A stretch of DNA of 22,533 nucleotides, taken from NCBI RefSeq assembly GCF_028618695.1, contig NZ_JAQIVI010000299.1, positions 1 to 22,533 of the forward strand, read 5' to 3'. The notes beneath the pieces were generated by a model, which was not told where the DNA came from, did no database searches, and saw nothing but the letters and a program-made list of their open reading frames with translations. The stretch comes from Natrinema soli. Lineage in GTDB: Archaea; Halobacteriota; Halobacteria; Halobacteriales; Natrialbaceae. Shown one piece after another: positions 1 to 7,240 of the stretch. The position numbers and the translations under genes are program-made. Position 1 is the first letter of the stretch. Every line of letters begins with the position of its first letter.

Positions 1-305
1 TGAAGCTCAACTTACCGACCGACTGGTTCGAGAAACTCCTATGTTACAATGTATCGGGATGAGCGTAGAGGAAAATAGGATGGCCGAAGAGTTTCCCGTG
101 TCACTGAACACGCACCCTATGACAGGCCCCTACCAAAGGATGCGGAGAAATGTGCTTCGAGCACGGATAGATGCGTATCCTGTTCACTATTTTCCTCAGA
201 CAGCAGCGAACAACAAGATACCCATGGAGTGCCGTGTTGAATAGGGGTAGGGCGTCAGGATACTCCGTGAGATTCGTAGGGTGAAGCCGAGGAGACACCG
301 GTGTC

Positions 306-1129
306 ATGGAAGTAGATCTCCTCGACTTCGTTCAGAAGGGTAAGCGGCTAGCCAAACAAGCGTTGGGGAAGCACGCGGGCGAGCCCACCACCGGCGGGTT
401 CGCCCGCTGGGTCCACGTCGTCCTCCACTGTTTCCGCCTCGAAGAAGACCACAGCTTCCGTGAAACTGAAAATCGGCTGGAGTACATGGCCGAGATTCGT
501 GACGTCCTCGGCCTTGATCGGGACGACCTCCCGGACTACAGTACGATCTACAAATCATTCGACCGCTTCAAGATGTGGGTGTGGCGGGGGGGGGGGGGGG
601 GGGGGCCCCCCAACGCCCGCAGTCTGGTCACGTCGCCCTGGATAGCACGTTCTTTGACCGTGGCCACGCCTCAGCGTACTATCTCACTCGGTCGGATCGG
701 TCGGTAGAAACGCTCAAAGTGACGACGCTGACCGATACAGAGTCGCTTGCTGTGCTTGATGTGCAGTGTTACGCCCAGTGGCGCCACGATACGAAGGCTG
801 GGCCGCAGGTCGTCCGCCGGAACGCGGACGACCTGCTGTCCGTGGCCGCCGACAACGCGTTTCAAGACTGGCACACCGAGTACGAGTACTATACGCTCGA
901 TGTGGAGCCGCTGATTCACTATCGCGGCTCCTCGCTGAACGCCGTGGCAAACAACGCAGTGATCCGAGAACGAGACTATACACAGCGATGGATGGCTGAG
1001 ACGTCGAATTCGTCGGTGAAGCGCTCGCTCGGCGATGCCGTGCGAGCGCAGTTCTGGTATCGAGAGTTTCGGGAGATCGTCCTGATGTTCGCCATCTACA
1101 ATATCGAACAGCTTTGTGAGCCGTTATGA
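306..1129 (+). pseudogene. IS5-family DDE transposase, frameshifted at a poly-G tract
   Basis: The reading frame starting at ATG 306 gives the N-terminal half (FARWVHVVLHCFRLEEDHSF, then DLPDYSTIYKSFDRFKMWVW). At 586-605 a run of 20 G followed by six C replaces the expected coding sequence. The transposase continues in a different frame with HVALDSTFFDRG (first catalytic Asp), SVAADNAF (second Asp region) and RWMAETSNSSVKRSLGD (catalytic Glu region) to the TGA at 1127-1129. Both halves are recognisable as one haloarchaeal IS5-type transposase of roughly 270 residues. By frame arithmetic, a G run of 18 or 21 instead of 20 would rejoin the frames, but the residues coded by the tract would still be abnormal. 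Either the gene is broken or the tract is a sequencing or assembly artefact. Confidence 0.85.
586..611. repeat. Homopolymer tract G20 followed by C6
   Basis: Positions 586-605 are all G and 606-611 all C. Nothing comparable occurs elsewhere in the window. The tract lies inside the IS5 transposase and is the point where its reading frame changes. The G and C runs are self-complementary and could fold back, and a G20 run could also form a quadruplex; both make polymerase slippage or a base-calling artefact plausible. Confidence 0.9.
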
Positions 1130-1188
1130 CCCCGACGCCCTACCCCTATTCAACACGGCATTTCGGTGGTGCTTTCGCTAGTCGACGG

Positions 1189-2037
1189 TTAACGAACGAC
1201 ATCGAGCGCGGCAGGAGCGAAGGAAACCCGTTCGCCAGTTGAGTCGAATGTACCGTACGTGAAGTCCGCCCTGATGCAGACATCGTTGGTTGCGTCACGC
1301 CGAAATTCATACGCGACGTCGACCGCCTCCTCGCTCACGTCGAGTACCTCGCCCTGTATCGTGATGTCGTTCTCGAACCTGATCGAGTTCTCGAGCGTGA
1401 CGTCCCACCTCGTCGGCACGAACGGATAGGAGTCGTTTATTAGAGAACGGAGTGATCGACCTTGCTCCTCGATGAATTGTTCGAGACCAATCATCGCCTC
1501 GCGGGCATAATCTTCGAAGTACCCGAGGTTCGCGGCTTCAAGATGCGGTGTTCTAAAGACTACGTCGTGCTCAAAGTGCGGCCCGTCACCACTATGTGAA
1601 CGAGGTGTCACCTCAACGGCGTGTTCGGGCGCGAATCCGAGCGATTCGATCTCGTTCCGGAGTTCGGGCGTGATCGGCTCTGCGTTCCCCTCGGGCGTAA
1701 TCGTTACGTGGACGATCGTGGCCGTTCCGAAAACCGCATCGTCGGACTCTCGCACGAGACGGTAGGCAATCTGCATATGGCTGTCACCGACCCTGACGGG
1801 CGCGACATGAACGAGAATCGTGTCAGGGTAACGAGGGTACCGCTCAATGTCGGCGTGAATCGCGACGGGGGCGTAGGGAACTCCGCCCGAATCGACAATC
1901 TCTTCGACCGTGTACCCAACCTCGTAAGAGAATTCCTCAACTGCCTGGATCAGGAGGTCGAATATCGTCGCGTTATGCATCAAGGGACCGTAAGATAGCT
2001 CTCCAAATCGAACCTTGTGCCGTAGGAGTTCCTTCAT
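1189..2037 (-). CDS. Tandem hot-dog domain protein, acyl-CoA thioesterase-like
   Basis: A 282-residue protein that appears to hold two hot-dog folds in tandem, one at about residues 1-130 and one at about 150-280. Each begins with a similar beta strand and long hot-dog helix (VRFGELSYGPLMHNATIFDL in the first; VVFRTPHLEAANLGYFEDYA in the second), the pattern of 4-hydroxybenzoyl-CoA thioesterase-type proteins. Members of this family hydrolyse acyl-CoA thioesters or act as dehydratase-like folds. The usual catalytic Asp near the helix start is not obvious in either half, so activity is uncertain. The protein is acidic, soluble, and has no signal peptide. A TATA-like box lies 24-33 nt before the ATG. 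It sits between two IS elements, so a link to the CoA-ester genes downstream is possible but not shown. Confidence 0.7.
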   Translation of the reverse strand: MKELLRHKVRFGELSYGPLMHNATIFDLLIQAVEEFSYEVGYTVEEIVDSGGVPYAPVAIHADIERYPRYPDTILVHVAPVRVGDSHMQIAYRLVRESDDAVFGTATIVHVTITPEGNAEPITPELRNEIESLGFAPEHAVEVTPRSHSGDGPHFEHDVVFRTPHLEAANLGYFEDYAREAMIGLEQFIEEQGRSLRSLINDSYPFVPTRWDVTLENSIRFENDITIQGEVLDVSEEAVDVAYEFRRDATNDVCIRADFTYGTFDSTGERVSFAPAALDVVR

Positions 2038-2060
2038 ACTGCCTCACTCTGCTTGTACCG

Positions 2061-2070
2061 ATAAATATAT
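2061..2070 (-). promoter_or_regulatory. TATA-like box for the tandem hot-dog gene
   Basis: ATATATTTAT on the - strand, 24-33 nt before ATG 2037. The spacing fits an archaeal promoter giving a leaderless mRNA. Inferred from sequence only. Confidence 0.6.
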
Positions 2071-2233
2071 TCGGGTCACAATAGTCCCCGACTGCAAGTG
2101 GACAATCCGGTATCAGGTGCGACCGCTCAGAATCCCGTCAAATGTGGGACGTGACGAATAAATCTACCGCAGTTAGTACTACTTCGGCGGTTGAACGTCC
2201 CTTGTGACGAGATTTTCGCCCAAACCAGCTAAT

Positions 2234-2253
2234 TTACGGTAAGGTTACGGTAA
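2234..2253. promoter_or_regulatory. Tandem palindromes TTACnGTAA, candidate operator pair
   Basis: TTACGGTAA occurs at 2234-2242 and again at 2245-2253, 11 bp apart centre to centre, close to one helical turn. Each copy is a palindrome around a central G. They lie 12-31 bp beyond the stop codon of the - strand gene at 2265-2510. A third match (TTACAGTAA) is at 2498-2506, near the start of the same gene. No binding protein is known from the sequence. Confidence 0.4.
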
Positions 2254-2264
2254 CTCAGCTACGC

Positions 2265-2510
2265 CTAACGATTTCGAGTAGATTCTTCGGTTTGCAGTCG
2301 GTGATATAGGAGACGTGCAAGTTCAGTAGTTGTCATCGAATCCTCATCTAATGCGAGTTGAGCAGCGTAGTCGATGGCCATCGCCATGGTTCCCAAGTCA
2401 TGGCGGATCATAACTTGAGACAGTTTGACGGCGACTTCGTCGCTGATCGTGACAGTTGTGTAGCCTTCAGGTGGCATAATCGACCGAAGGCGACGCATTA
2501 CAGTAAGCAT
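2265..2510 (-). CDS. Small haloarchaeal protein, function unknown
   Basis: An 81-residue acidic protein. The part from residue 12 (MPPEGYTTVTISDEVAVKLS, then a helical stretch around VMIRHDLGTMAMAIDYAAQLAL) has the beta-strand then two-helix look of small haloarchaeal proteins with a ribbon-helix-helix-like N-terminus; I infer this resemblance and cannot confirm it. A start at ATG 2477 (70 residues) is plausible: it begins right at the conserved-looking part and has a TTACTGTAA palindrome (- strand) 21-29 nt upstream, where a promoter would lie. The longer ATG 2510 form is given as the outer limit. The gene is bracketed by a 21-nt inverted repeat. If it does bind DNA, the nearby palindromes are candidate targets. 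Confidence 0.55.
   Translation of the reverse strand: MLTVMRRLRSIMPPEGYTTVTISDEVAVKLSQVMIRHDLGTMAMAIDYAAQLALDEDSMTTTELARLLYHRLQTEESTRNR
2498..2506. promoter_or_regulatory. Third TTACnGTAA palindrome at the start of the small gene
   Basis: TTACAGTAA, same pattern as the tandem pair at 2234-2253. It lies 21-29 nt upstream of the alternative start ATG 2477, that is, in the position of a core promoter on the - strand, which would suit repression of the small gene by whatever binds the palindromes. Confidence 0.35.
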
Positions 2511-2681
2511 ATCGTAAATTCTGATGAAGAGGCCTCACTCCGACTATCAACCGCCGAAGTAGTATTAGGTCGCTCTCACAGACGATCTGACTGTCATCGC
2601 GGTCGTATGCGTAGTTGCAGAGGGTGAGAACCACTTGTGCTGAACGTCAAACTGTTCACGCTCTTCGGTAGACTGGCGGAA

Positions 2682-3569
2682 CTAGCGGAACACGTTGACA
2701 GCGATGCAATCGATGAGGCCGTGGATCGGTGCCCCAGTAAGGTTCAGTGACCGGAGGAAACCGTAGGTCCGAGCGGCCTGCTCCAAGCCCCGCTTGGACA
2801 GGCCGCGGAACTTCGCCAACCACGGCTGAAGCAGCGACCAGAGACACTCTGCCTGGTTCGTGTGGACGCCCTCGTCGGAGACATATCCCTCGTCGTGAAC
2901 GACGTACCGGTGATCGTGCTCCATACCTCGGTAAGCTGGCAGTCCGTCGGTCCAGACCTCTCCCAGCCGCTGGGAGAGGTCGTCGGCCTCCTCAATAACC
3001 GGTCCGAGATCGTCCTCGTAGTCGCTTCCCTCTTGCGCTGAGACCACGCGAAGCACGTCGCGGCAGGCCGCGACGTGCGTCAGTTCGTCTCCTTGATCCC
3101 CTATCCAGCGGGTGCGTCCGCCCTCGGGCGACCCGCCGCGGTCGAGTCCCTCCCGCGGCGGGTCTTGGCCCTTGAAGCCCGAACACACCTGCTGTGTTTC
3201 ATCGACCTGTGTTGGCCCATCGACTGTCTGGGAAATGCGCTCCCAGACAGTCGGAAATCCCCGACAGAATGCGGTTTCAAACTCTCTGAGCTGGTCATGA
3301 AGCGTCGTGTAACACGGTGAGAGGAGACCGGCGATTTGGGTAATGCTGAGCAGTGTGTCAGCGTAGAGAATGAAGGCACTGAGGAACTCACCGGGGGTGA
3401 GTTCCGAATCGTAGAAGGGCGTCCCTCGCGTGTACGTGGTTTTCCAGTCACAGCAGCCACACCAGATACGGTCGGAGCCGTTGAGGGCGTGGAGACTGTC
3501 TGCGCCACAGTTTGGACAGGAGCGTTCCTCCCAGATCGTCTTGAGAAGCCCCGTAGTCCGGTGGAACAC
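2682..3569 (-). CDS. IS1595-family (ISXO2-like) transposase
   Basis: A 295-residue transposase that appears intact. An N-terminal zinc ribbon has Cys18-x2-Cys21 and Cys37/39/40; a DDE-type (DDN-like) catalytic domain follows with VDETQQ (Asp123), VWTDGLPAY (Asp208) and HTNQAECLWS (Asn239/Glu241). The order and motifs are those of haloarchaeal IS1595 elements. The start is GTG at 3569; an in-frame TAA lies seven codons upstream, so it cannot start much earlier. I could not identify convincing terminal inverted repeats or a target duplication; the element probably spans about 2.62-3.66 kb, which would put its 5' edge right against the promoter of the acyl-CoA ligase at 3690. Confidence 0.85.
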   Translation of the reverse strand: MFHRTTGLLKTIWEERSCPNCGADSLHALNGSDRIWCGCCDWKTTYTRGTPFYDSELTPGEFLSAFILYADTLLSITQIAGLLSPCYTTLHDQLREFETAFCRGFPTVWERISQTVDGPTQVDETQQVCSGFKGQDPPREGLDRGGSPEGGRTRWIGDQGDELTHVAACRDVLRVVSAQEGSDYEDDLGPVIEEADDLSQRLGEVWTDGLPAYRGMEHDHRYVVHDEGYVSDEGVHTNQAECLWSLLQPWLAKFRGLSKRGLEQAARTYGFLRSLNLTGAPIHGLIDCIAVNVFR

Positions 3570-3660
3570 CGAAGAAACGCCCCCTGCTTACAGGGTAGTG
3601 TCTGCAATCGTCTGCGGCCGTCGCCTCGTTTTAAGGTAATTTTGGAATGTGGTGTCAACA

Positions 3661-3666
3661 TTTAAC
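3661..3666 (+). promoter_or_regulatory. TATA-like box for the acyl-CoA ligase gene
   Basis: TTTAAC, 24-29 nt before ATG 3690. It may lie at or just outside the edge of the neighbouring IS1595 element, so the insertion may have altered or supplied this promoter. Confidence 0.45.
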
Positions 3667-3689
3667 TTGATTTGCCTCTATCGGGACCC

Positions 3690-5222
3690 ATGGAGATTTC
3701 CTCGATGTTCGACCGCTCCGTGTCGCGAACACCGCAGCGAGACGCAATTGTCGACGTCGCCGCCGGCGAGCGCCTAACGTATTCGGACCTGGCCGAGGAG
3801 GTATCGGCAATCGCTGCTGGCCTCGAAGACCTCGGAATCGAACCCGGCGACCGAGTCGCTCTTTGCATGGCGAACAGACCTGAACACACGTCTGTGTTTC
3901 TTGCGACGCAAAAACTCGGTGCTGTCGCGGTCTCGTTCAACTTCCGGTTACCGGCCGACGACATCGACTACCACCTCGAAGATAGCACGCCCGCGGTGTT
4001 CCTCTTCGACGACCTCTCCCGGGAGTCAGTCGAGCGAGCGCAGGTCCAAGGTGGCCTAGAGTGTGGTACCGTGGTGCACGTCGGTCCCGATACGCCTGAG
4101 TTCGCCGTGCCATTCGACGAACTCCGGAGAGAGCCCACAACATCGGAATCGCCGTCACTTGGACCGGAGGACCCCAGCGTCATCCTCTACACGTCGGGCA
4201 CGACCGGCGATCCGAAGGGAATTCCAATCAGCCGGGAAGCGACCGTCTCCCGTGCCCTGAGTAACTCCCTCGGGCAGGGGTACTATCTCAGGGAGACGAT
4301 GCTCGGCGTGATGCCGCTATACCACACGGTTGGGTTGCACGGCATCTTCTGTTCAATGATGGCGACCAGTGGGACGTACCTCTGTATGCCGGAGTTCAAC
4401 CCGGAGTTGGCCGTCAAAGCCATCGACAGCGAGGGGGTGACTGCGCTCCACGAGGCACCTACCATCTTCCAGCACTTGCTCAATGCCGACGCTATGGGGG
4501 ACACATCGGGGGACTCTGTGGAGACGATAGCCTACTCGGGCGCTCCAATGAGCACGACGCTCTTCGAGGCAGTCGACGAGACGTTCGAGCCGGATCGGTT
4601 TACGAACATCTACGGGAACACCGAGACGTATGATCCCCTGGAGTTCGTCGATCTCCGTACCGTTGACGAGCCGACTGTCGCTGGAAACAGCCACACATTC
4701 CACCGGACTAAAATCGTTGAACTCGATTCGAGGGACCCGAACGCCGAAGTTGCTGCGGGGACCGAGGGAGAACTCGTCGTACACACCGATTCCCCCGCCT
4801 CGTTCACGGAGTATCTGAACAAGCCGGAGGAGACCCGAAACGCAGTCATCGACGGCTGGTACTTCACCGGTGACGCCGCCTACGAGCGCGCGGACGGGAA
4901 CGTCATCATCACAGGCCGAGCTGACGACCTCATAATCAGTGGCGGCGAGAATATCCATCCGTCTGAGGTCGAGGACGTCCTCGCCGGCCACGAGGCCGTT
5001 ACCGAGGTCGGGGTCGTCGGCGTGGCTGACGACGAGTGGGGTGAAATCGTGAAGGCCTACGTCAGCGGTGATGCGACGGCCGAGGAACTGGACGAGTGGT
5101 GTCTTGAGCATGACGGCCTCGCGGACTTCAAGCGCCCGAGGGAGTACGAGTTCGTCGGGAAACTTCCCCGGAACCCGAGCGGGAAACTCATGCGGTACCA
5201 GCTCCGCGACGAAGACGAATAG
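3690..5222 (+). CDS. AMP-forming acyl-CoA/aryl-CoA ligase (ANL superfamily)
   Basis: A 510-residue adenylate-forming ligase that converts a carboxylic acid, ATP and CoA to the acyl-CoA via an acyl-AMP. Visible motifs: phosphate-binding loop YTSGTTGDPKG (about residues 167-177), hinge region WYFTGDAA and GRADDLIISGGENIHPSEVE (about 405-430), and the C-terminal catalytic lysine in PRNPSGKLMR (about 493-502). The adenine-site motif reads YGNTETYDP instead of the usual YG-x-TE followed by a small residue, hinting at an unusual acid pocket. The reading frame extends to a TTG at 3672, but ATG 3690 is preferred because a TATA-like box lies 24-29 nt before it. The substrate cannot be predicted; nearby Paa-type genes make an aromatic acid or a beta-oxidation intermediate plausible. 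Confidence 0.85.
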   Translation: MEISSMFDRSVSRTPQRDAIVDVAAGERLTYSDLAEEVSAIAAGLEDLGIEPGDRVALCMANRPEHTSVFLATQKLGAVAVSFNFRLPADDIDYHLEDSTPAVFLFDDLSRESVERAQVQGGLECGTVVHVGPDTPEFAVPFDELRREPTTSESPSLGPEDPSVILYTSGTTGDPKGIPISREATVSRALSNSLGQGYYLRETMLGVMPLYHTVGLHGIFCSMMATSGTYLCMPEFNPELAVKAIDSEGVTALHEAPTIFQHLLNADAMGDTSGDSVETIAYSGAPMSTTLFEAVDETFEPDRFTNIYGNTETYDPLEFVDLRTVDEPTVAGNSHTFHRTKIVELDSRDPNAEVAAGTEGELVVHTDSPASFTEYLNKPEETRNAVIDGWYFTGDAAYERADGNVIITGRADDLIISGGENIHPSEVEDVLAGHEAVTEVGVVGVADDEWGEIVKAYVSGDATAEELDEWCLEHDGLADFKRPREYEFVGKLPRNPSGKLMRYQLRDEDE

Positions 5223-5435
5223 AGTGAGCCGGCAACCACTCCTGTGGTACTGGCGCCCTACTTCGTTCTCTGGACAGACCAGCCGATTTGACATCACTGA
5301 TCTGGTCACCCGGAGCCGTTTGAGTCAGGAAGACTTCCCCGACGCAATCCGATTTCAGTCTGCGAACTCCACTCACGGCTCTCGATTAACGCACATTCCG
5401 GACTGTCAGTCACTCGCGAGAAGCCCCGTCCGGTG

Positions 5436-5443
5436 ATTATATA
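5436..5443 (+). promoter_or_regulatory. TATA-like box for the enoyl-CoA hydratase gene
   Basis: ATTATATA, 26-33 nt before ATG 5469, indicating that the hydratase has its own promoter within the 246-bp gap after the ligase. An 11-bp palindrome GGAAGACTTCC lies further upstream at 5338-5348. Confidence 0.6.
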
Positions 5444-5468
5444 GGATTGCAGATGAAACACGATACCG

Positions 5469-6287
5469 ATGTCCGAGCAGGATTTCGACACGATCTCGTG
5501 GCGCTTCAACGACGAGACCCGCATCGGGACGGTCGTCCTTCAGCGACCCGACGCAATGAACGCCATCACGGAGACGATGCAGCGGGAACTCATCGAGGCG
5601 TTCGACGCGTTCGCCGAACTTGACAAGAACGCTGACGGGGTCGCGGTCAGTGCCGTGGTCTTGGAGGCAGCCGGCGAGAAGGTATTCTGTAGTGGCCTCG
5701 ACCTGAACGAGATGAAGGGTCTCGAGAACCTCGACGAACGCAAACGGATTCCGGAACTGTTCGCTGAAGCGACGAACGCCATCGAGTCGTACAGCGCACC
5801 CGTTGTCGCGAAGGTCAACGGGCTCTGTCTCGGCGGCGGTTTCGAACTCGCGATGGCCTGCGACTTCCGGTTCGCGAGTGAACAGAGCCGGTTCGGTCAG
5901 CCTGAGGTTAACTTTGGCCTCCTACCCGGCGGCGGTGCTGCACAGCGCCTCTCAACGATTGTCGGTGTCAGCACCGCGAAGAAACTCTGCATGACCGGCG
6001 AACAGATAACCGCTGAAACGGCCCAGGAGTACGGCGCCGTCGACGACGTGTCCCCGGGAGACGAACTTGACGATACCGTCGACGAGTTCGTCGACACTCT
6101 CGCGGGCAAGCCTCCGCTCGCCCTTCGCGGTATCAAGGAGGCTGCGAACATGACGCGGCAAGTGGGTTACGAGGAAGCTATCGAGTACGGCGGAAATGTC
6201 TGGGTCACCCTCTCCCAGACCGCGGATTACGAGGAGGGGATGGCGGCGTTCGCGGAAGACCGGGAGCCAGAATTCAAAGGGCGCTAA
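5469..6287 (+). CDS. Enoyl-CoA hydratase/isomerase (crotonase family)
   Basis: A 272-residue crotonase-fold enzyme, full length for the family. The first oxyanion-hole segment FCSGLDLNEM lies at 73-82 and the second at NGLCLGGGFELAMACD. The two acidic residues that carry out hydration are both present, Glu126 (in GGGFELA) and Glu146 (in FGQPEVNFG), so it is expected to hydrate 2-enoyl-CoA to 3-hydroxyacyl-CoA rather than only isomerise. In a phenylacetate-type route it could fill a PaaF- or PaaG-like step, but family assignment does not fix the substrate. It is on the same strand as the preceding ligase but has its own TATA box. It converges on the ferredoxin gene downstream. Confidence 0.85.
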   Translation: MSEQDFDTISWRFNDETRIGTVVLQRPDAMNAITETMQRELIEAFDAFAELDKNADGVAVSAVVLEAAGEKVFCSGLDLNEMKGLENLDERKRIPELFAEATNAIESYSAPVVAKVNGLCLGGGFELAMACDFRFASEQSRFGQPEVNFGLLPGGGAAQRLSTIVGVSTAKKLCMTGEQITAETAQEYGAVDDVSPGDELDDTVDEFVDTLAGKPPLALRGIKEAANMTRQVGYEEAIEYGGNVWVTLSQTADYEEGMAAFAEDREPEFKGR

Positions 6288-6308
6288 CGACCGCCCGCGC
6301 TGCGTTTT
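6279..6308 (+). terminator. Possible terminator after the enoyl-CoA hydratase gene
   Basis: GGGCG at 6279-6283 pairs with CGCCC at 6292-6296 around an 8-nt loop overlapping the stop codon, followed a few bases on by TTTT at 6305-6308. The stem is short, so this is tentative. The 126-bp convergent gap also holds CCGGGG...CCCCGG at 6386-6406. Confidence 0.25.
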
Positions 6309-6413
6309 CCGTTCGCCGGTCCCCGTCTGGCTGCCGGACGCTAACGATTACGACTGATTACGCTACTGCATCGCCGTATCTCACCCCGGGGCCAGCCGGA
6401 CCCCGGTCGTGCT

Positions 6414-6698
6414 CTATGGACTCGACTCGGTCTCGAGCTTGAGGTCAGAGCACGGCTTCCCGATGCAGGTGAGGACGTATCCTTCGTCTTTCTCCGATTC
6501 AGATAGAAACATACCCTCCGACTGGTCGACGTCACCACCGTCTAGGAGTTTCGCACAGCACACGCCACAGATGCCGCGCCGGCACCGGTAGGGCGGGGAC
6601 ATCCCCATCTCTTCTGCGGCGTCGAGAATCGACTTGTTCTCGGGGACTTCGAGCGTCACGTCCTCCTTCACAAACTCGACTTCGTGCGTTTTCCCCAT
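6414..6698 (-). CDS. Plant-type [2Fe-2S] ferredoxin
   Basis: A 94-residue ferredoxin with the cluster ligands Cys39-x4-Cys44-x2-Cys47 and Cys78 (YRCRRGICGVCCAKLLDGG and YVLTCIGKP). It is a soluble one-electron carrier. Its start is 2 bp after the stop of the GNAT gene, so the two are one transcript. In bacterial phenylacetyl-CoA epoxidase systems electrons reach the diiron subunit from PaaE, a fusion of a flavin reductase and this kind of ferredoxin domain. Here the ferredoxin is alone and no reductase is in the window, so it is the best local candidate for electron delivery to the Paa-like oxygenase; that role is inferred from position only. It is shorter than typical haloarchaeal housekeeping ferredoxins, which carry an acidic N-terminal insertion. 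Confidence 0.85.
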   Translation of the reverse strand: MGKTHEVEFVKEDVTLEVPENKSILDAAEEMGMSPPYRCRRGICGVCCAKLLDGGDVDQSEGMFLSESEKDEGYVLTCIGKPCSDLKLETESSP

Positions 6699-6700
6699 CG

Positions 6701-7183
6701 TTATACCCTGCTCTCGTAGGTCTGCTTCACGGGGTCGAGGCCGATTTCCTTGAACGCCTGCTTGGCGACCTCGTCACCCTCGATGACGTCGACGCGATAG
6801 AATTCGACGTTCCGCGGGTCCTGCCGCATCCACTCCGCGGCGGCTTCCAGGAGGGCTTCCCCAACCCCTTCGCCTCGCGCCTCTTCTCGAACGAAAACGC
6901 CCTGAATTTCGGCGTGGCGGTCGAGTTGGAAGATCGGATGTTCGCCCACGATCCGAATCTCTAGGACGCCGACCGGTTCGCTTGATTCGTTTTCGGCGAT
7001 CAACACGGTGCTATACTGAGAGTCGACGACCTGGTTTTCGAAGTACGAGAGCCAGTGGTCGTCGGCGCCTTCTCTTGCCCTGTACCGGTCGTTGAACTCC
7101 GAGAGGTGGTCGGTGAACGCGTTCCAGAGGTCGAGGATGCGGCCGCCCTCTTCACGGGTCGCCTCATGCACAGTTGTCTTCAT
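6701..7183 (-). CDS. GNAT-family N-acetyltransferase
   Basis: A 160-residue GNAT-fold protein. The acetyl-CoA binding motif A is clear: IQGVFVREEARGEGVGEALL, with the R-x-x-G-x-G loop as RGEGVG at 103-108. Upstream are the usual helices 1-2 and strands, and downstream NVEFYRVDVIEGDEVAKQAF is the motif B region. It transfers an acyl group from acyl-CoA to an unknown acceptor. It is the first gene of a two-gene unit with the ferredoxin and has its own TATA box 25-32 nt upstream, separate from the paa-like operon. Why an acetyltransferase is paired with a ferredoxin is unclear; protein modification or a small amine acceptor are both possible. Confidence 0.8.
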   Translation of the reverse strand: MKTTVHEATREEGGRILDLWNAFTDHLSEFNDRYRAREGADDHWLSYFENQVVDSQYSTVLIAENESSEPVGVLEIRIVGEHPIFQLDRHAEIQGVFVREEARGEGVGEALLEAAAEWMRQDPRNVEFYRVDVIEGDEVAKQAFKEIGLDPVKQTYESRV

Positions 7184-7207
7184 GTACCCGAAAGTGTGGT
7201 GGAGATT

Positions 7208-7215
7208 ACTTAAAC
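7208..7215 (-). promoter_or_regulatory. TATA-like box for the GNAT-ferredoxin unit
   Basis: GTTTAAGT on the - strand, 25-32 nt before ATG 7183, in the gap after the zinc-ribbon gene. Confidence 0.55.
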
Positions 7216-7240
7216 AACGCGGTGCAGTGGACCACCTTGA

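Larger units (their letters stand above)
230..1160. mobile_element. IS5-family insertion sequence, inactive or frame-disrupted copy
   Basis: A perfect 27-bp inverted repeat bounds this element: 230-256 on the left and 1134-1160 on the right (each contains TGCCGTGTTGAATAGGGG or its complement). It encloses one transposase gene read rightwards and ending only a few bases before the right repeat, which is the normal compact layout of an IS of about 930 bp. No target-site duplication is visible when the bases outside the two repeats are compared, so the exact ends may be a base or two off, or the flanks have changed since insertion. The transposase is interrupted by a G20 tract (see the gene entry). 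Confidence 0.85.
2174..2567. repeat. 21-nt inverted repeat bracketing the 81-codon gene
   Basis: The 21 bases at 2174-2194 recur as the reverse complement at 2547-2567 with one mismatch (shared core ACTTCGGCGGTTGA). Between them lies the small gene 2265-2510 and nothing else. No matching flanking duplication is visible. The pair could be the ends of a small non-autonomous element or two copies of a regulatory site in opposite orientation. Confidence 0.6.

Noticed and set aside
41..244. 67-codon + strand frame at the left edge
   Set aside because: It runs into the IS5 terminal repeat, has no recognisable family and shows codon use unlike the real genes.
2620..3660. Terminal inverted repeats for the IS1595 element
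   Set aside because: The best pairing (GGTGAGAACCACTTGTG against TGTTGACACCACATTCC) is too imperfect and has no flanking duplication, so exact ends were not called.
3101..3661. - strand frame of 186 codons overlapping the IS1595 transposase
   Set aside because: Out-of-frame shadow; rich in Arg and Ser with no motif, while the other frame has zinc ribbon and DDE residues.
4353..5309. Long - strand open frame (318 codons) opposite the acyl-CoA ligase gene
   Set aside because: It is the mirror of a gene with full ANL motifs; high GC content keeps antisense frames open, and its protein shows no family pattern.
5338..5348. Palindrome GGAAGACTTCC between the ligase and hydratase genes
   Set aside because: Short, single and about 90 bp from the promoter; an 11-bp palindrome can occur by chance.
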